The notes below the pieces were generated by a model that saw nothing but the letters and a program-made list of their open reading frames with translations, was not told where the DNA came from and made no database searches. The translations under genes were made by a program, and so were the position numbers. From Druceiella hillmani (Eukaryota; Arthropoda; Insecta; Lepidoptera; Hepialidae): DNA of 64,000 nt. Within the stretch, counting starts at the first letter, position 1; each line of letters opens with the position of its first letter. The stretch is from NCBI GenBank assembly GCA_039881145.1, contig JAYKKI010000134.1, positions 1,708,001 to 1,772,000 on the forward strand, given 5' to 3'. Positions 37,381-51,660 of the stretch are shown here, in pieces.

Positions 37381-40300
37381 ATAAACATAAATAGTTATAT
37401 ATGTATATTATAAGATAATTAACGAGTCTGTCTGTCATCCTTTTTCCTGAGAAATAAAAATTTGTGTAGTACTATAAAGCCTATTAACGTTTACGTATTT
37501 TACATATTTACAGCAAAATATTACAGGGGACAAATAAATTACCAAAAAAAAATTTAATTACATGTTTAGTGTGGAGTAATTGTACACATATAGGGAAACA
37601 AACAGTCGGAGTACTTTTATATTATGTGTGGATATTGACCAACAATTTTAGTACATTTTTAATTTTATTAATATTAGGCAGAATTCGAAATATCTTCAGT
37701 AGTATTAAAAAAATTAAATGTTTTTATTACAGAAAAGAGTACAACTGTAAATATAATTTTTTGGGGACAACTTTTAATGGCAATTGTAAATTATCGACTT
37801 TTTCCGGTAACAAATAATTATTTAAGTAAATATCATAAAATTTCACAAATGCCATTTGTGAAATTGTATTATTGATCAAACGTATGAAGACGCAAGGTGT
37901 CTTTGTTTTCTAAAAGGCGCTCTAATACACGAAAGGTGCTTTCCACCTTGTGTAATGTAATACAATTTTGAGATGCAATTGATGAAGTCTTTGTTGCAGG
38001 ATTTCAAGCTTATTTTGAGCTATATTTCATTGGAGAAAATGTGTTGCCATCTTTTTACATTTTATGATAACTACAACAATGGTTTTTTGCTTTTTAAGTA
38101 CCTCTCTAATAGCCAGTTGAATTTATTGTGAAGTACACCCAAAGTCCCAATTGTGTGATAAGGAAATCCTATTTTTTCATATTTGTGCCTGTATTTCTAA
38201 AACGTATAATACGTTTTAGACCATAGAGATAGCTATCCGACCAAGTATTTTAACTATTAAGTTGGATTTGGTGTATATCTAAAACTATTCTAATTGTTGT
38301 TATTATAATGTGTTTCTGTTACGAGATCATTGCATTAGATCTTGTATGCAAATTATGCAACATGGATTAAAGTAAAGTTGTTTAAGATTGATGATGATAA
38401 ATATTTTGGAAAAGAGAAAAAGTTCGCTAATACAATTTATTCGAAAACCTATTAATATTATAAAACAACGTTACGAAAGTGTATGTTTGTCCTATGTTTA
38501 AATCAAACGGGAGATAGTCAATGAGCTTAGAGTATCCCTAAGTCTCTCTGCTATTACAATGCGAAGTAATTTTCGAGCTTTTAGTACGTCAACAATTGAA
38601 AAGTGAAACCGTCTAATTAAATTTTTTTTTTTACCTTTATTCTATTTTTAGCTTTTTAACATGCTTTATGTTCGATTTTATTACGTTTATGCAATGATTG
38701 GATTCATATTTTGTAGCATAATTTACCAATTCGAAACCAGCAAATCGTCAAGTCTTATGATTCAGACTGGCTGCACTACTGTAACATCACAAATGCGGGG
38801 CTGGAATACGAAGTTAATTGGAAATTTTTGCTAGAGTGCTACAAAAGGTAATTTAAAACCAGCAGATACTTTAGTCTTACTTTTGAGGCCGGCAGTTCTC
38901 TCCGAGATTCAGGACTGATGATTTGAACTCAGATTTCAATGACAGAGTCTCTGCTTGAGACCCGTAATACTAATTTCAGTCCTACAAATCCACAAACTTC
39001 ACGATTTAGGCAGACAGTATCACAGCAGATCGAACATTTGACGATCGAAGGTTGAATTTAATCTTGATGTATTGCCATGTGGACGGAATACGTTTATAAA
39101 ATTCCCTGAGAGTAATTTAAGTAGAATTAATTGAAAAAATTTCGCAAGATTTATACCAGCATTTGTATTCACATGAAACGATTTATAAAATTTATAAATA
39201 GTGGAAGAAAGGACTCAATTAACAGGGCTACATAAGGACAAAACTAATTTTGTGAATCTTTTGTTTAAAATAAAATGTATTGCATTGATTTTTTTTTTAA
39301 TTGGGTAGAAAATACTGTGTTTTTAATAAAAGAGCCGATTTTATTACTGACGAAATCCAGCATTTGTGTGTGTTTGCATTCAGTTTTTTATACATGTAAC
39401 TACCTGCAAATGTATAAGCATCAGATTCTTTCGACGTAAACTATTATTACTGATTCGCCAACTTCCGCGCAAGACCTGGATTGATAATGAAAAACCATTG
39501 ATGTGAAAGGAGCAATAGTCCGCTACGTTCGGATATTGGTAATAAAGGACGAGGAAAAGTAATAACATTGCCTAAAATATGCGGGCCTGGTATCAGAGGA
39601 AACATTTTCGATGCCGGGTCACGTCCGCTTAGGTAGGTGCAATAATGTTGTGAGTTATACAAAATTACGTTTTTACCAAAATTCTTACTTAACTTGGATC
39701 GAAAGAAGCTCAATACTTGTGAAAACTTAATTCAGATTTTTTCAACCAAATAGTTATGTGTTCAGCATTAGTTTTTTTAATTCTTGGAATAAAAAGAAAC
39801 GAAATAAAAGATGTAAAATTTACGGACTCCGGCGATAGCCCATTAAAAATATATGTGTTCTTTATTCGATTTAGTAGGCTATCTGGTACGTTAAAAGTAC
39901 TGTATCAATTAAAAATATATATAAAACGTCATGCTAACAAAAGAAAATTAAGCGTTTGATATGTAAATTCCTTTAAAATGAATATTTATTAAAATTAAGA
40001 CAGTATTAATTAAATTAAACAATGTAGAAAAATTAAAAGCTAATAAAAAGGTTAATCTTAAAAATATTATATGGGAAAAATTCATGGTTTGATGTTAATT
40101 ATTTTAAAAGCCACATATATGGAATTTTGGTATACATAAAGTAAAAAATTGTGAAAAATCCTTTACTTAAGACTGAACGTTACTTTTGAAACATTTATTT
40201 CATATCTCTATCTCAACTATACTCATGAATAATAACCTCTCGCAAAATATCAACAAAAGGCTGAAAAGATTTTAAAAAATTTTAAACTTTGGAAAATATA

Positions 40301-40440
40301 TGCAATATAGTGACCAATTTGGTAATTTTTTAATTAGAAATTTTATGTTACTCAAAATTAAATACATAACAAAACATAAAATAATAAAGTTCAAATTTCT
40401 GCACTAAAAAAGGAAATTAAGGAAAAACCTCTGTAATATG
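35376..40440. other. AT-rich DNA with two (TA)n tracts; no supported gene
   Basis: TA microsatellites lie at 36968-37054 and 37335-37379. At 37433-37460 'gtctgtctgtcatcc' and 'cctgagaaataaa' look like the opening motif of the repeat family. A GC-richer patch at 39440-39640 is open on minus for 88 codons (39447-39713, containing FPLIPGPHILGNVITF), but no splice signals or homology I can defend support it. Confidence 0.45.
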
Positions 40441-40640
40441 AGTATAACTCGCAATAGAAGGGTTCCGAATACTTTTAGGCATTTTTAGACATTTAAGGGT
40501 AGTATTTCTTTTACACTTTTCACAAATTTTAATTTTTTGCAATTTCAATACTCTACCTTTCACAGGCGTAAAACTTGGTGTATATTTAAAAAATTGTAAG
40601 ATCTCAGATAATCCTATAGTTCCTTGTACTCTGGTCAGAT
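40441..40640 (-). mobile_element. Interspersed repeat relic (family 1, copy C, 3' half)
   Basis: On minus the order is 'gaactataggattatctgag', 'atcttacaattttttaa', 'gcctgtgaaagg', then 'tcggaaccctt' and 'gcgagttatactc'. This matches the second half of copy A (8977-9180) landmark by landmark. Confidence 0.55.
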
Positions 40641-41295
40641 TTTGCTAAAGCTGCTGTTTTTATACTTTTTGGCTCTGTAGTTTCAAAAGTAATTGGAGCC
40701 TGTTTTTTCGATACCTGTTTTCTTCGCAAATTGTTTGGCATAAAATCATAGTGCCTAATTGAAAAGTGATGACATGTATAATAATCGCTACAGTTTACCT
40801 ATACCCTTTACGTGGGATTTTAAAAACCCTTATATTTAACATAATTTTAAACTGAGTAGTTTTGAAAATAAAGGAGGGAAACATGTTGTTGCCCATTTTT
40901 CTGTGTATCTCGGAAGACCTAATACCAAAAATTACGGAAAACAATTTCTGTGACCCTTTTAACTAACCTTTTCAAACGATAACCCAAGAAATAAAAAATT
41001 AAAAAATAGAGAAAAAAATTCGTACTTTTTAATAAGTCTCTTCTAAAACTTCTAAACAATATTTTCGAGTCTTAGCTATAAAAATACGCGAGGGTTAACA
41101 TGTTTAATTGTTATGCTAAATTGGGATTTTTTACATCAAGCGATTTTCCAGAAAAACAGCTATGACTATCGAACGGACAGGCACATAAGTGAACTTAAAA
41201 TGACACGGAACACTATAAATATAAAACCCGAATTATAAATTAAATTAAATCCAAACAAATATCTATACTAATAAGGTAGTTCATATTTCTACATA

Positions 41296-41610
41296 CTACA
41301 AGAAAAACGTCGAAAGAAAACATTTCAAAATATAACAATTAATGCAATTTAACGTGCATCCTTTACACGAGTTCTTGCAAATAGGTGAAATGTTGTACCA
41401 AAACCGATAAGTTCCACGAAATACTTCTGCGATTCGACTGAAATTGTTCTGAAGCCGCCAACATAAATTGTCCAACAGCCCGTCCATAATATTATGCAGC
41501 AGACGCCCCATGCAAATGAGGATACGAGACGGTGTCGCTAAGCCCATCCACACAGCGTTCGCCATATTGAAAAAGGGCTCGAACGTTTCGCATAATCGCG
41601 AGCAGCCTAA
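41296..41610 (-). CDS. Unassigned 104-codon open frame over a GC-rich island (tentative)
   Basis: A minus frame is open from 41610 to a stop at 41296-41298. The part at 41390-41610 is clearly GC-richer than background and reads from GCSRLCETFEPFFNMANAV through MGRLLHNIMDGLLDNLCW to NNFSRIAEVFRGTYRFW: amphipathic, aromatic and Arg-containing, as expected of a real exon. The last third is AT-rich and Cys-rich (CX3CX2CX3CX2C: CKNSCKGCTLNCINC). A donor-like CGT|GTAAAG at about 41357 could end the exon before that part. I do not recognise the family. A PEX13-like alignment was tried by eye and is not convincing. The plus strand is also open here for 72 codons. Confidence 0.3.
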   Translation of the reverse strand, partial: LGCSRLCETFEPFFNMANAVWMGLATPSRILICMGRLLHNIMDGLLDNLCWRLQNNFSRIAEVFRGTYRFWYNISPICKNSCKGCTLNCINCYILKCFLSTFFL

Positions 41611-41929
41611 CTATTTTCCCTTGTACATGCTGCCAATCTTGCGCTACTGGCATACATTTTACGATGTATGTAAGCTTATTGTATAAATATAAATATCATA
41701 TTTGTTATATCGTATATAAATGTTTCCGTGTAATAGGTCGAGTTTCGAACCTAGTGATGATATATTTTATGGAAAGCTTTTTATTCGAGAAGTTACATAA
41801 AACACCTATAAAGCCCAAGTAGAACTTTCACTATTAGAGTTTCTACACCTTTAGGCCCTTATAAATGTTAAATGTTCTACTAAACTATTTATAAATATTA
41901 TTTTTTTAGAACCAAAATATTTTGCCCAT

Positions 41930-42240
41930 TGTATCTATCACAGCCGTAAAAATATGATAATATTTTAAAAATTATGACCTCTAGAATCATTTTGTGGTTT
42001 CCCTACAACCTTTACTTTCAAAATTACTAATTTTTTATAATTTTTTGCATAGTTTATGGGATATAATTAAATAACATCCCTTAGGAAAAGTAAAAAAATA
42101 TTTTTCACGTCTACATTTTTTTTCGAGTTTCTAATTCGCCCCCTCTCCTCTCTCCTAAAATTTCTATATAAATATTTGGGTATTAACTGAGATCCAAATT
42201 TTAAGTTTCCATGCCAAACGGCTATGTCATCTTAAAAATA
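41930..42240 (-). mobile_element. Interspersed repeat relic (family 1, copy D)
   Basis: On minus, 'gccgtttggcatggaaactt' with 'aaaatttgg' (42195-42230) is followed by 'aatgattctagaggtcataa' with 'tttttaaaatat', and then by 'acggctgtgatag' (41940-41990). These are the first and middle landmarks of copies A and B in the right order, but the spacing is shorter, so an internal deletion is likely. Confidence 0.5.
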
Positions 42241-43190
42241 ATTAAAAGACTACCTGCAGATTAAATATATTTTAATTACGTATGAAGAAACTCTTGTGGT
42301 TATTAATTCCTGGAAACTGTTATCACCATCACGTGACAGTTTTTAAATATAGTAAATTATATTTTCAAAAACAGTTATCTATGCCAAAATATGTATATAG
42401 TAGCCAAGTAGCCGAGAGACTTTTTTTATAATTTAGTAATGGATGACATTGAGCTCTATAGTTCATGCTGGTGCGAACTAGTTCGTCTTTATAGCTCTCC
42501 TTGGGAAATGTAGTATACGTCACGTGGCAGATAGGGATTACCGAACTTGGTAGTTAAATCTACTACCACTGGATATGTATAAACAGTGAAATTTATACTT
42601 ATTGTTTTGTGAAAGTAGTAAGCTGAACATCGACTATGAGTTTGCTCTTACAAGTTTGCTCACATGAAGCAAGTTAACTATTTCTGTCTTCTATTCGCTT
42701 AAAAAATATAAATTAGTTGAACTGAAACAGTAATTCAATAAATATAGTAAATGTCGGTAGTACTAAGAATCAAAGTCATGATATCACTCTAGCAAGGTAT
42801 AAGAACAAGACTGTTTCTCTATTAAATATTTCGACCCACGTATTTTCAAAGAAAATTTTGTATATTTCTTTGATATATTTGTTTCTTTGTCATTATAAAT
42901 TATTAAATGTAATGCCCAACATGTTTTGACAAAAAATGTCATTCTTTATTTTTATATTTCCTAGTATAAGATATACGGTTTCAGGTACAGTCCGGCATAA
43001 GCGCCTCGTGCTTACTACATTCTAGAAAATACTTTGTAAATATAAAGTACTATGTAGGTATGTAATCTTAATATTTTATTTATATTTTTACACACAACAA
43101 CCTTCCGTGATTAACAATAGTGAAATCCAAGCTATTAGCAAACAGATAGGAAGACTGAAATAGATAAACCAATATACGCGGCATTTTATA

Positions 43191-43265
<75 letters not shown>

Positions 43266-43959
43266 TTATATATATAAATCATTCTATTCCGCGGTGAAAA
43301 GTAAACCTATGTTCATCTCTAAAAGACAGGTTACACGTATGCAAAACATTACAAATATTAATTGAGTAATTAAGGCGTAAAAGGGGGAAAATAAATAAAC
43401 ACACAATATGTTTGTTCACATTTATATTATTATTCAGGATAATTGAATCAGGAGACAAATTATAACTTTAAAATTAAATTGAAAAATATACTCAATTATA
43501 TATCTATGACTACTTGGGCTAACTATGGTGTCTAAAGATAAAACATACATGTTTAGCTTTATGTTATTACAATAAAAAAATATTTTATCACACATATTAT
43601 GAGATGATTTGAAACATAATTTTAGAATTATATACAGTTCATGATAATTGCAAACGAATCATAATTCCAATGTGATCATTTTAACATTCTAATTCATGAG
43701 CAGATGGCATTTTCTTTTTAAAATTGCGAGACCCCTGTAAGCAAAGTTTATTTTAAAACGCTTTAAACTCTACAAATACAAGCGTTCTTAAGAAATATAA
43801 ATAAGTAAATGAATATTAACTAAGATAAAATTATGGTGCTGTTGCCAAAGTTGTAACTAAATTCTTATCTTTGCAACAATTGAAACACACGAATTTCCTT
43901 TTACTAATGGTTTAATAGATAAGATATTGAGCTTTAAAATCTCTCTTCGTTGCGTCGCC
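42241..43959. other. AT-rich DNA with a (TA)n tract at 43188-43277
   Basis: The microsatellite is TA with a central (TG)n block. No gene is seen. A GC-richer bit at 42465-42560 has no open frame of note. Confidence 0.5.
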
Positions 43960-44005
43960 TTTAGATTGCTTTATTCGCCACTTTTTTAGATTGCTTTATT
44001 CGCCA
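43960..44005. repeat. Direct repeat of a 21-mer, 25-bp period
   Basis: tttagattgctttattcgcc(a) occurs at 43960-43980 and 43985-44005 with only cttt between. Confidence 0.9.
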
Positions 44006-46880
44006 GGCGTATACACACATTTATACAACTTAACCGTTAGAATGGCGAAATAAATTAGCTCGCAGCATATCACTTACATTTTTCAAGCGTAATAAATATG
44101 ACACAATTAGCAGTTTGTGGGTTAATATTATTTATAATCCTGAGCTGGTTTTTCGACTGGAATTTTGATTATTATCTCTGGACCCATTTAAGCGACGTAT
44201 TAGAAGTAAGTTGACGAGTTCTTAAGAGAAGAATTCTATTTAAATGGTGTATCTGAAATCCACATTAGCCTTATTAATGTGCAGTATACGAGCTAATAAA
44301 ATATTCACATTCTTTTCGACAGGATTTTTTTCAAATGTTTTCTAGTTGTTATTTTTTTGATCTGGTGATTCAGTAATTCACTATTATGCTAGTAAGAAAA
44401 CGTATAAAAGTTTGTTGATTATTTTTCATTGACAAATATTTTGATTAGGTTATAAAATATGCATGGAAGTATGTCGTTTTATTTATTATTGGAATATATG
44501 GAAAATTACCAAATCAGACTTTAAAGTTAAGCTTAAAGTATTGTGAGTTTAAAGAAAAAAGTGGATGATTTTAAAATTAAAAGCTAAACCTAGTATTTGT
44601 TCTAGAATTATGAACAATTAACTCTCTATAAACCGAAAATATTGCAAGCTTTCATTTCTCTAATTGAAAAATATTTACAAAAATAAAATAGGTAATGGTG
44701 AAAATGAGAATTGTAAAGAGGGAATGTCATTTTAATGTAATGAAAATGAGGGCGATTTTGTTTAAATTTAAAATTTATCTTATTTACTACTTTGACAAGT
44801 ATCTGGAAAACGGCTGAGTAAAATATAAACGAAATGTGCTCTTCTTTGTAACTAATTAAGATAAATAATATTACATATATGTTTGTGTCTATATATTACT
44901 TACTGTAAGAAGAAAAATTTAATATGGAAATATTATTGATTAGGGCAACTATAATATTTTCTGCTACCTTTTTTAAGATAAATATTATTTATTGCAATCA
45001 CCATTATATGCTATTCATGCGTTTTCTTTCATATAGTAAATAAGTTACAAATATTTTAATTTAAAAGGTTTTCATGTTTTCGGTTAACATATCGAAACAA
45101 TAATCTATTGATATACGATTTTGATATAAAAATATACAATTGTAATATTTTATACTAAAACAAATATTTTTATTAGGGTACAGTATATAATGTATATAAC
45201 GCTGTCGGCCTAAAATGGTTTTGAATTAAAAGGTGAAAAGAAGAAAAAAAACACTAAGTGGAGAAAAATTCTATTGTCATACCGTATAGACTGCAAATTT
45301 TTAGCAAATCTTAAACTCAAAATGAGATAAGATAAAATCAGAACGTTTTGGAACTAATACCTCGTTAATTTCTATGAAATAGGCTCTAGAAAATTATGAA
45401 ACAGACAACTAGCTCATTGAATAGTTTAAAACCGGGACTATTTTCAGGTTTGTGAATAAAATAATGTCACATAAATATTCGAGAAATTCGTTGACCGGCC
45501 TCTTTCTACCCACTAAATAAAGGTAAGCTGATGAAACAAATACGTTCCAGACGAAAAAGGCCCACATATCGCAATCCTTTCATATTTATTTTTTTGACGA
45601 ACGAAACACACTAAATACACATTCTTTCAGCTCATCACAATAATTTTTCGAATGCCAAGCTCAACAAAGTTGAGCCTGGTATTAGGCAGGTAGAAGGTTG
45701 CAAAAAATGAAGGTACACGGAATTTAATATTTACGGAAAGGTTTATTTGTGTCGAAAATATAATTTTTTTTCGACGGACGCTCTCTTAACCCATGATAAC
45801 GGCTCTGACGGATGCCACTTGATGACGGAGTCAAGCCCCTTCTGGCCGTTGTAATACAAATTGTTATTATCCCCAACTAATTACGAGGTATTTTTAATGA
45901 ATTCATGGGCGCATTTTTCCCTCTTGCCTGTGCATTTTTGAGCGCTGAGATTGAACTTTCATTGTGTGTTTTGATGCTTCGGTATTTATGCTTTCTAAGA
46001 AAGGAGAATTTCAGTATTTATTTAAATGTTGCGTGAATTTCGATTACTATTTCCGGTTTTATTTTCAATACTTGTCCATTAATTCGTTTACTGATCTTAT
46101 TCATGGGCATATTAAGGAGTGGCTTCGCATTTTTTCCCTGTACGATTCGTGTCATCAAAAACATGAGTGATTCATGGTCTATTTCGATTTAGTCGAATTA
46201 TTGTTTTTGTATATTTTTGTTTCCAATGCCTTTCAAATTTACTATTTTAGGTTGAGCAACTCTTTTCATCGATTTTGACGTCCATTTCTTTGGATGAATA
46301 TGACACTTAATAATTTTTTTGCATTGCCCTAACCCGAGTTAGTTTTACATTTTATATTTCTAGAGATGTAGAGAATACGTTTGAACATACTTTATACAAT
46401 CATATTTTTTTGCAAATTATATCGATATTTGATCTATAAAACTAGTATCGCAGTGATTATAAAAAATACAGAAATTAAAATATTTTTAATCCTACTCATT
46501 GGAATGTTAGCATGTTTTTATCTGTAGTTTCTAAAAAATGCAACTGTCATATATAGGTTAACAGGCAGCCATCAAGGTCCCACCACGAGAGTTTCTGTTT
46601 TATCACATGGTTGCTCAAAAAAACGAATAGACGATAAACAACAATTGAAAAAAATTGTTAATGTCATGAAATAGTCACAGATTCAAACATAGTTATATGG
46701 CTGATTACAGTCTCTGAAATTGCATCTGTTCATAAAATGAAAATTACGTCATAGTTTAAGGCAGAATCGGAAATTGACCCTAATTTTTCCTATCTTAATT
46801 TACTAGTAGGTACTTATTTAATTAGAAGGAAAATGAAACGTCGATAAAAGATAAGATATAGAGCTTGAAAAACATTCCTT
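44006..46880. other. AT-rich DNA; hairpin at 45655-45679
   Basis: GCTCAAC-AAA-GTTGAGC (extended to CCA/TGG across one mismatch) forms a compact stem at 45655-45679. A GC-richer patch near 45760-45850 lacks an open frame with splice signals. No gene is identified. Confidence 0.45.
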
Positions 46881-46932
46881 AAATTCCTTCAGAGCGTGCG
46901 AAGGAATTTTATCTTCATAATACTATGAAGAT
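46881..46932. repeat. Two adjacent small hairpins
   Basis: AAATTCCTTC (46881-46890) pairs with GAAGGAATTT (46900-46909) around agagcgtgc. Immediately after, ATCTTCATA (46911-46919) pairs with TATGAAGAT (46924-46932) around four bases. Confidence 0.85.
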
Positions 46933-49900
46933 TCCTTAAGGGGAAAATAATTAATCTGTCTTTTCTTTATATAAAGGAAAAATAACATATCCAGGGAACG
47001 ATAACGCAATGCCTAGAATCGAAATATGTAAAATACAAATATTTAAAATTTAAATATGTAATAAAAATGTGAATTTTCTTCTCCGATACATCAAAAAAAC
47101 TTCTAAAAAAATATAAATAGAAGGTTATAGAATGAATTAGTTATTTTTGGAATTTCTCCCTATTTGTACACTCGTCAGTTTGTATTTTGATTTGTAAACG
47201 TATCATAAAAGAACTACTGGCTATGTTCAGCAGAAATTTTTAGAAAAATATAGGGATCAACTTAAGAGTGACATTTAGTTTTTATTTCAATGCAATAATA
47301 TTTGTTCAACCAGAAGATATATGAATTTAATATTTTCACAGATTCACTTACATTTCGTTAGTATAACAACAATCTAATGCCCAATTGCTCGACTCCTAGT
47401 AATTGTACAAATATAAAATGTACCTATGTACATAAATAGATGGTGTTACGTGTATTTTAAATAGCGCAATAATTTCCTATCCGAACAAGCATAAGATAGT
47501 CGTGGCCAGAGGTGAAGTATGGAAGTTCAATTCTTGCAAGAAGAGGTATCAGCATGTTTCTCATTGGTTTGTGTGTTCGAAGTTGAAGGTAGATCTAGTA
47601 GGTAATAAAAACAGTACCATGTATTATAAAAGTGCTTTGTATTAACGATCATAAAATATAATAAATATAAGCCTGTAAATATTTATTGCCACATCGTAAG
47701 TTTTGTAGATTTCGCTTCTATTAAAATCAAACAAAATTTTATGGATATGGGATCTTCAGTTTTAATAAATTCCAAGAACATTTTCTGTTCGATACAAGAG
47801 CTTTCGCCATTGAGAGCGAATATGGTAAGCCAGATCAAAACAAAACAAGGCTGAAAAATTATATTAAGTACTCTTTTTCAATATAATTTTAAATATAAGA
47901 GATTAGATATTACGACCGCTGCACGTAAATTAGTTTTATTTAAATTTGAAAATGTAAATGTCGATTTTTATTGATGAGATTTTGAATATTTTTAACTAAA
48001 AGAAAAATTTAATATTGGTATTACTATCTATTGTGTGTTTCGACATTAGTCTGTTACATGTGTTACTTTGGAAAACAAAAAAGAATTTTTTTTTATTTAG
48101 TCACCTTTAATGCTTTTTCTAAAAATTAGTAAATTTTCTTTTGCCTTAATTTTCGTATAACGGAAATAAATCAAGTGATATTATTTTACATTTTTGGAAA
48201 TACTTTTTTTCATATTACGTTTTTTGTCGATTTATCCATTTGATAGACGAATGAACGGAAAATACAGATAGGGTGTTATCTCAGTGAAACATGCATGCAT
48301 TTTATGCTTTCTATATATGGTACATTTTTAAATACCTTTTGGAAATGGCATGCACGGATGCAAAATAATAGTGGAAGTGAATATTATTTATTTGAAATAT
48401 TCAAAAGCGTAAGCGGAAATTTTAGTCACAGAGAATTTCATATATATCTTCAAACATCATTTAAATGACAAATCGCGAGAAATACATATTTTCTTCAATG
48501 TATAATTTTATTCAATCTCATCACAAAATGCTATTAAGAAACGAGCCATCGTCCTTTGTTATCGGGTCATTCCCAGAAGGTTCATCATGAATAAATCTAT
48601 ACACACTCCAAACCCGAATTAATTACCTAACCGAACATAATAACAGCAGCTTCCTGCAGCCCATTCCAAAACCTGTTTACAAGCAAGCAGGCACTTAGCG
48701 CTACGAACAAGTGCCTACTCAAACACTGTCTACGTACCTTACCCCTGTATATTCTTAGAAATTTTGCTGGCTTGCCTAAAATTCGCCACTAGAGTTTGGG
48801 GCGGCGATGAAATTTCATTATTTTATATGATGAGTAAGCTCATTAAGAAACAACAGACCAAGTAATACTGCCGTAAGACTATCACGCAAAATATACAATT
48901 TTCGTTTATGAATATAAATTAGGGGTTTACTCGATTTAATGCATTTTATATTGCCTGGCTATTGGTTGATCGGATGGAGGAGCATTTTTTAGCTTAAACG
49001 ACACTCTATTAAACATTTTCTTACAAAAAATGTCCGAAATTTTGAACAATTTTATTATTCTTTAAGCGGTGCGGCGAAGTGATTTAGCATATAGTTCTTA
49101 GTCGACTCAACCTAAACCTTCACCACGTCTACTGTTGAGATGGAATAAGGAATCATAACGGGGAAGGACGTCGTATATACTTATTTATTTTATATTCTTG
49201 TGTTTCGGAAAATTGTCATGTGCGTATCACATTTTACTGTAGTAGAAATTGCAAATGGTTAAATGAAATATTAGTGTGATAATTTTTAGTCACCTGTTTT
49301 TTAGTTCTATAAAATTTTTACTACCTTGAAATAAAGCCCGCTTCAATGCTTGCCTTTGTTTAAATATCAACCTATAGTATCTATAAATAATGTAATGCAT
49401 CTTGTTAAGTTAAAAAAGTACGAAAAAGCATTAGTATATTTCAATTATTTTATTGAAGGCAGCATCTTGGAACAATTTTCTTAGTTATATTATTTGGAAC
49501 GAGAAAAACAGGCCAGCTGTCTGAGCGCAATATGAAATTTTTATTTAAGGGAAGTCTATGAATACCACAGACATTGCGACGTTTTAGACATTGGTGCAAT
49601 TTGTAATTTGAGTTCGAAACTTTACTAATTCCGGGAATAGTCGTATAAGAAATAATATATCAGTAAAAACCTGAAACACAAAATAATGTTAAGTTTACAT
49701 TTTTATGATATCTATAAATTAGATGGTATGGTTACTTTATTTTTCTCTTCTGTATCGATTTCCTTCTGTATTTGTTAGCTTTTTTATTCTATGCTACTCA
49801 GAAAAGGCATTGCATTTATTTATCTTCCAATTGTTATAAGGAAAAAAATTTAAAAAAGACTTAAAGCTTACTCAATGTCCCTTACTATTGATTAACCTTT

Positions 49901-51660
49901 AATTCTTCGTAATCCATAGTTTCCTGCGTTCACTATTAAACTTTAAATATTATTAGAGTAAATGTTTAGTTCTATGTAACCAATAACTTCCTGCGCCTGC
50001 GATCTTTATTCCTAATCATTTCCTGCGCAATCATCAACGTTTTGCTAGATTGTCTTCTAGAATCGAATTATACTAGAATTATCCGGTTTCCCATTGTGCT
50101 CAACTATGAAACCATCTAGTTTCCCATTGTGTTAAATCGTAGTCGCACCAGGGTTTGATTTGTTTATGATGAGTGAAAACATAATTTGTAGAAATGTCTT
50201 ATCAACATTTTTTATAATCGGTATGTAAACTTGTGTCCAATTTTATTCTATAACTTTAAATTTTGTTAGGCTATTAATTCTTTATCCTTTCCAATAGGTT
50301 ATATTTTAAGTCTTCATAAAACTTATTGAAAATAATATTTAGACTGAAGGACATTAATCTGCTGCAACCACTCATTCAATCAGACTAGAGTAAATATTAA
50401 ATTTCAAGAGATGAGTCATACATTTCTGTATAAATTCATGCAACGCATAATAAAACAAATTTACAATATTCCAGTTGAATTCTGTGGATTCCAATTACTC
50501 GAAGACACTAAATTTTATAGCATTGCTTTAGAGCTACATCATTGCTTTACGACGATGCTTTTGGCCGATGAAATTTACTCTAGGAACCTTAAGTATAACT
50601 GTTTGGATTGGATATCATTGTAAAAATTAAATAGTTGTTTCTGTCTTGCTTGCGAACAGCATGGATTTTTAAAGTTAGTAAATTTAACCGACAATATATG
50701 AAATGGTAATGCAATCATGTATGTATTTTTCTTCATACATTAATCATTAGAATTATTATCATAATAATTCGTCGAAAATTCATAATATTTAAATTAGAAA
50801 GTTATATAAAATGAAATTAATGAAAAAAAAAGTTATGTGTTGTAACCAATATTATTATTTGTGTTTTAGAGATCATCAATTCCTAATTATGGCTACTATT
50901 ATCAATTGAATATTACACATACCTGAGAACCGACGGTTTAATACCTAAGTAAGTATTTAGTTAAAAGTAAAGATATGTTCACAGCTTATTAATTTTATAC
51001 AAAAAAGGTTTGTTATACATATGACAGTGAGTTCATTTTGCATATAGGCTATTAATTCTTTAATGAAATTTATGTTTATCGCAAATAATTTTAAATTTTG
51101 TAAATGGTTATATACTGGGAAATTTTATTTAGATATTATATCTTACGTTTTCGTTCAGTAAACTTTTATTATATGGTAATATATCAACTAGTGATTTAGT
51201 GACAGAGACATTTTATTACTTCAATGGATTATGTATAAGGGATATACATGGGATATATAAAATATAAAGTCATCAACATTTAAATGATTATTTACGCTGC
51301 AGTCGGAATGGTACATGAAAAATAGTGACTATGGAACAAGTTTAGGAAAAAAATTTACTCTGAAAGTGAACTTTTTACACGATTTCAAAACAAGAGTAAA
51401 ATTTATTTTCAGCGTAAGTTTGGCATATGAATTCAATAATAAGCATTTTGAATTATCGGCAGCTGTAATAATATTAAAAGTTTGTTTTAATAACAAAACG
51501 AGCGATTAAAATTTTCTTTTAAAAACGCCCGCACATAGGAAAATGCCAAGAAACAGGCTAATAACTTATGTGTATCAATTTTTTTTTAGCTTGTTAAAAG
51601 CATGTTTATGCAAAATACTGAAATGTATGCTCGTTCGGACAAGTACCAATTTTAAAGTCA
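46933..51660. other. AT-rich DNA, GC-richer patch at 48600-48830, no supported gene
   Basis: The patch at 48600-48830 (ctgcagcccattcc, ggcacttagcgctacg, gggcggcgatg) has no convincing exon. The 70-codon plus frame at 50411-50623 starts with ATG but lacks any other support. The rest is simple AT-rich sequence. Confidence 0.45.

Noticed and set aside
39447..39713. 88-codon minus frame with FPLIPGPHILGNVITF, recalling a cytochrome P450 N-terminal proline hinge
   Set aside because: The similarity covers only a few residues; no other P450 motif and no splice signals are found.
41296..41610. PEX13-like identity for the 41.5-kb frame
   Set aside because: By-eye alignment matches only scattered hydrophobic positions.
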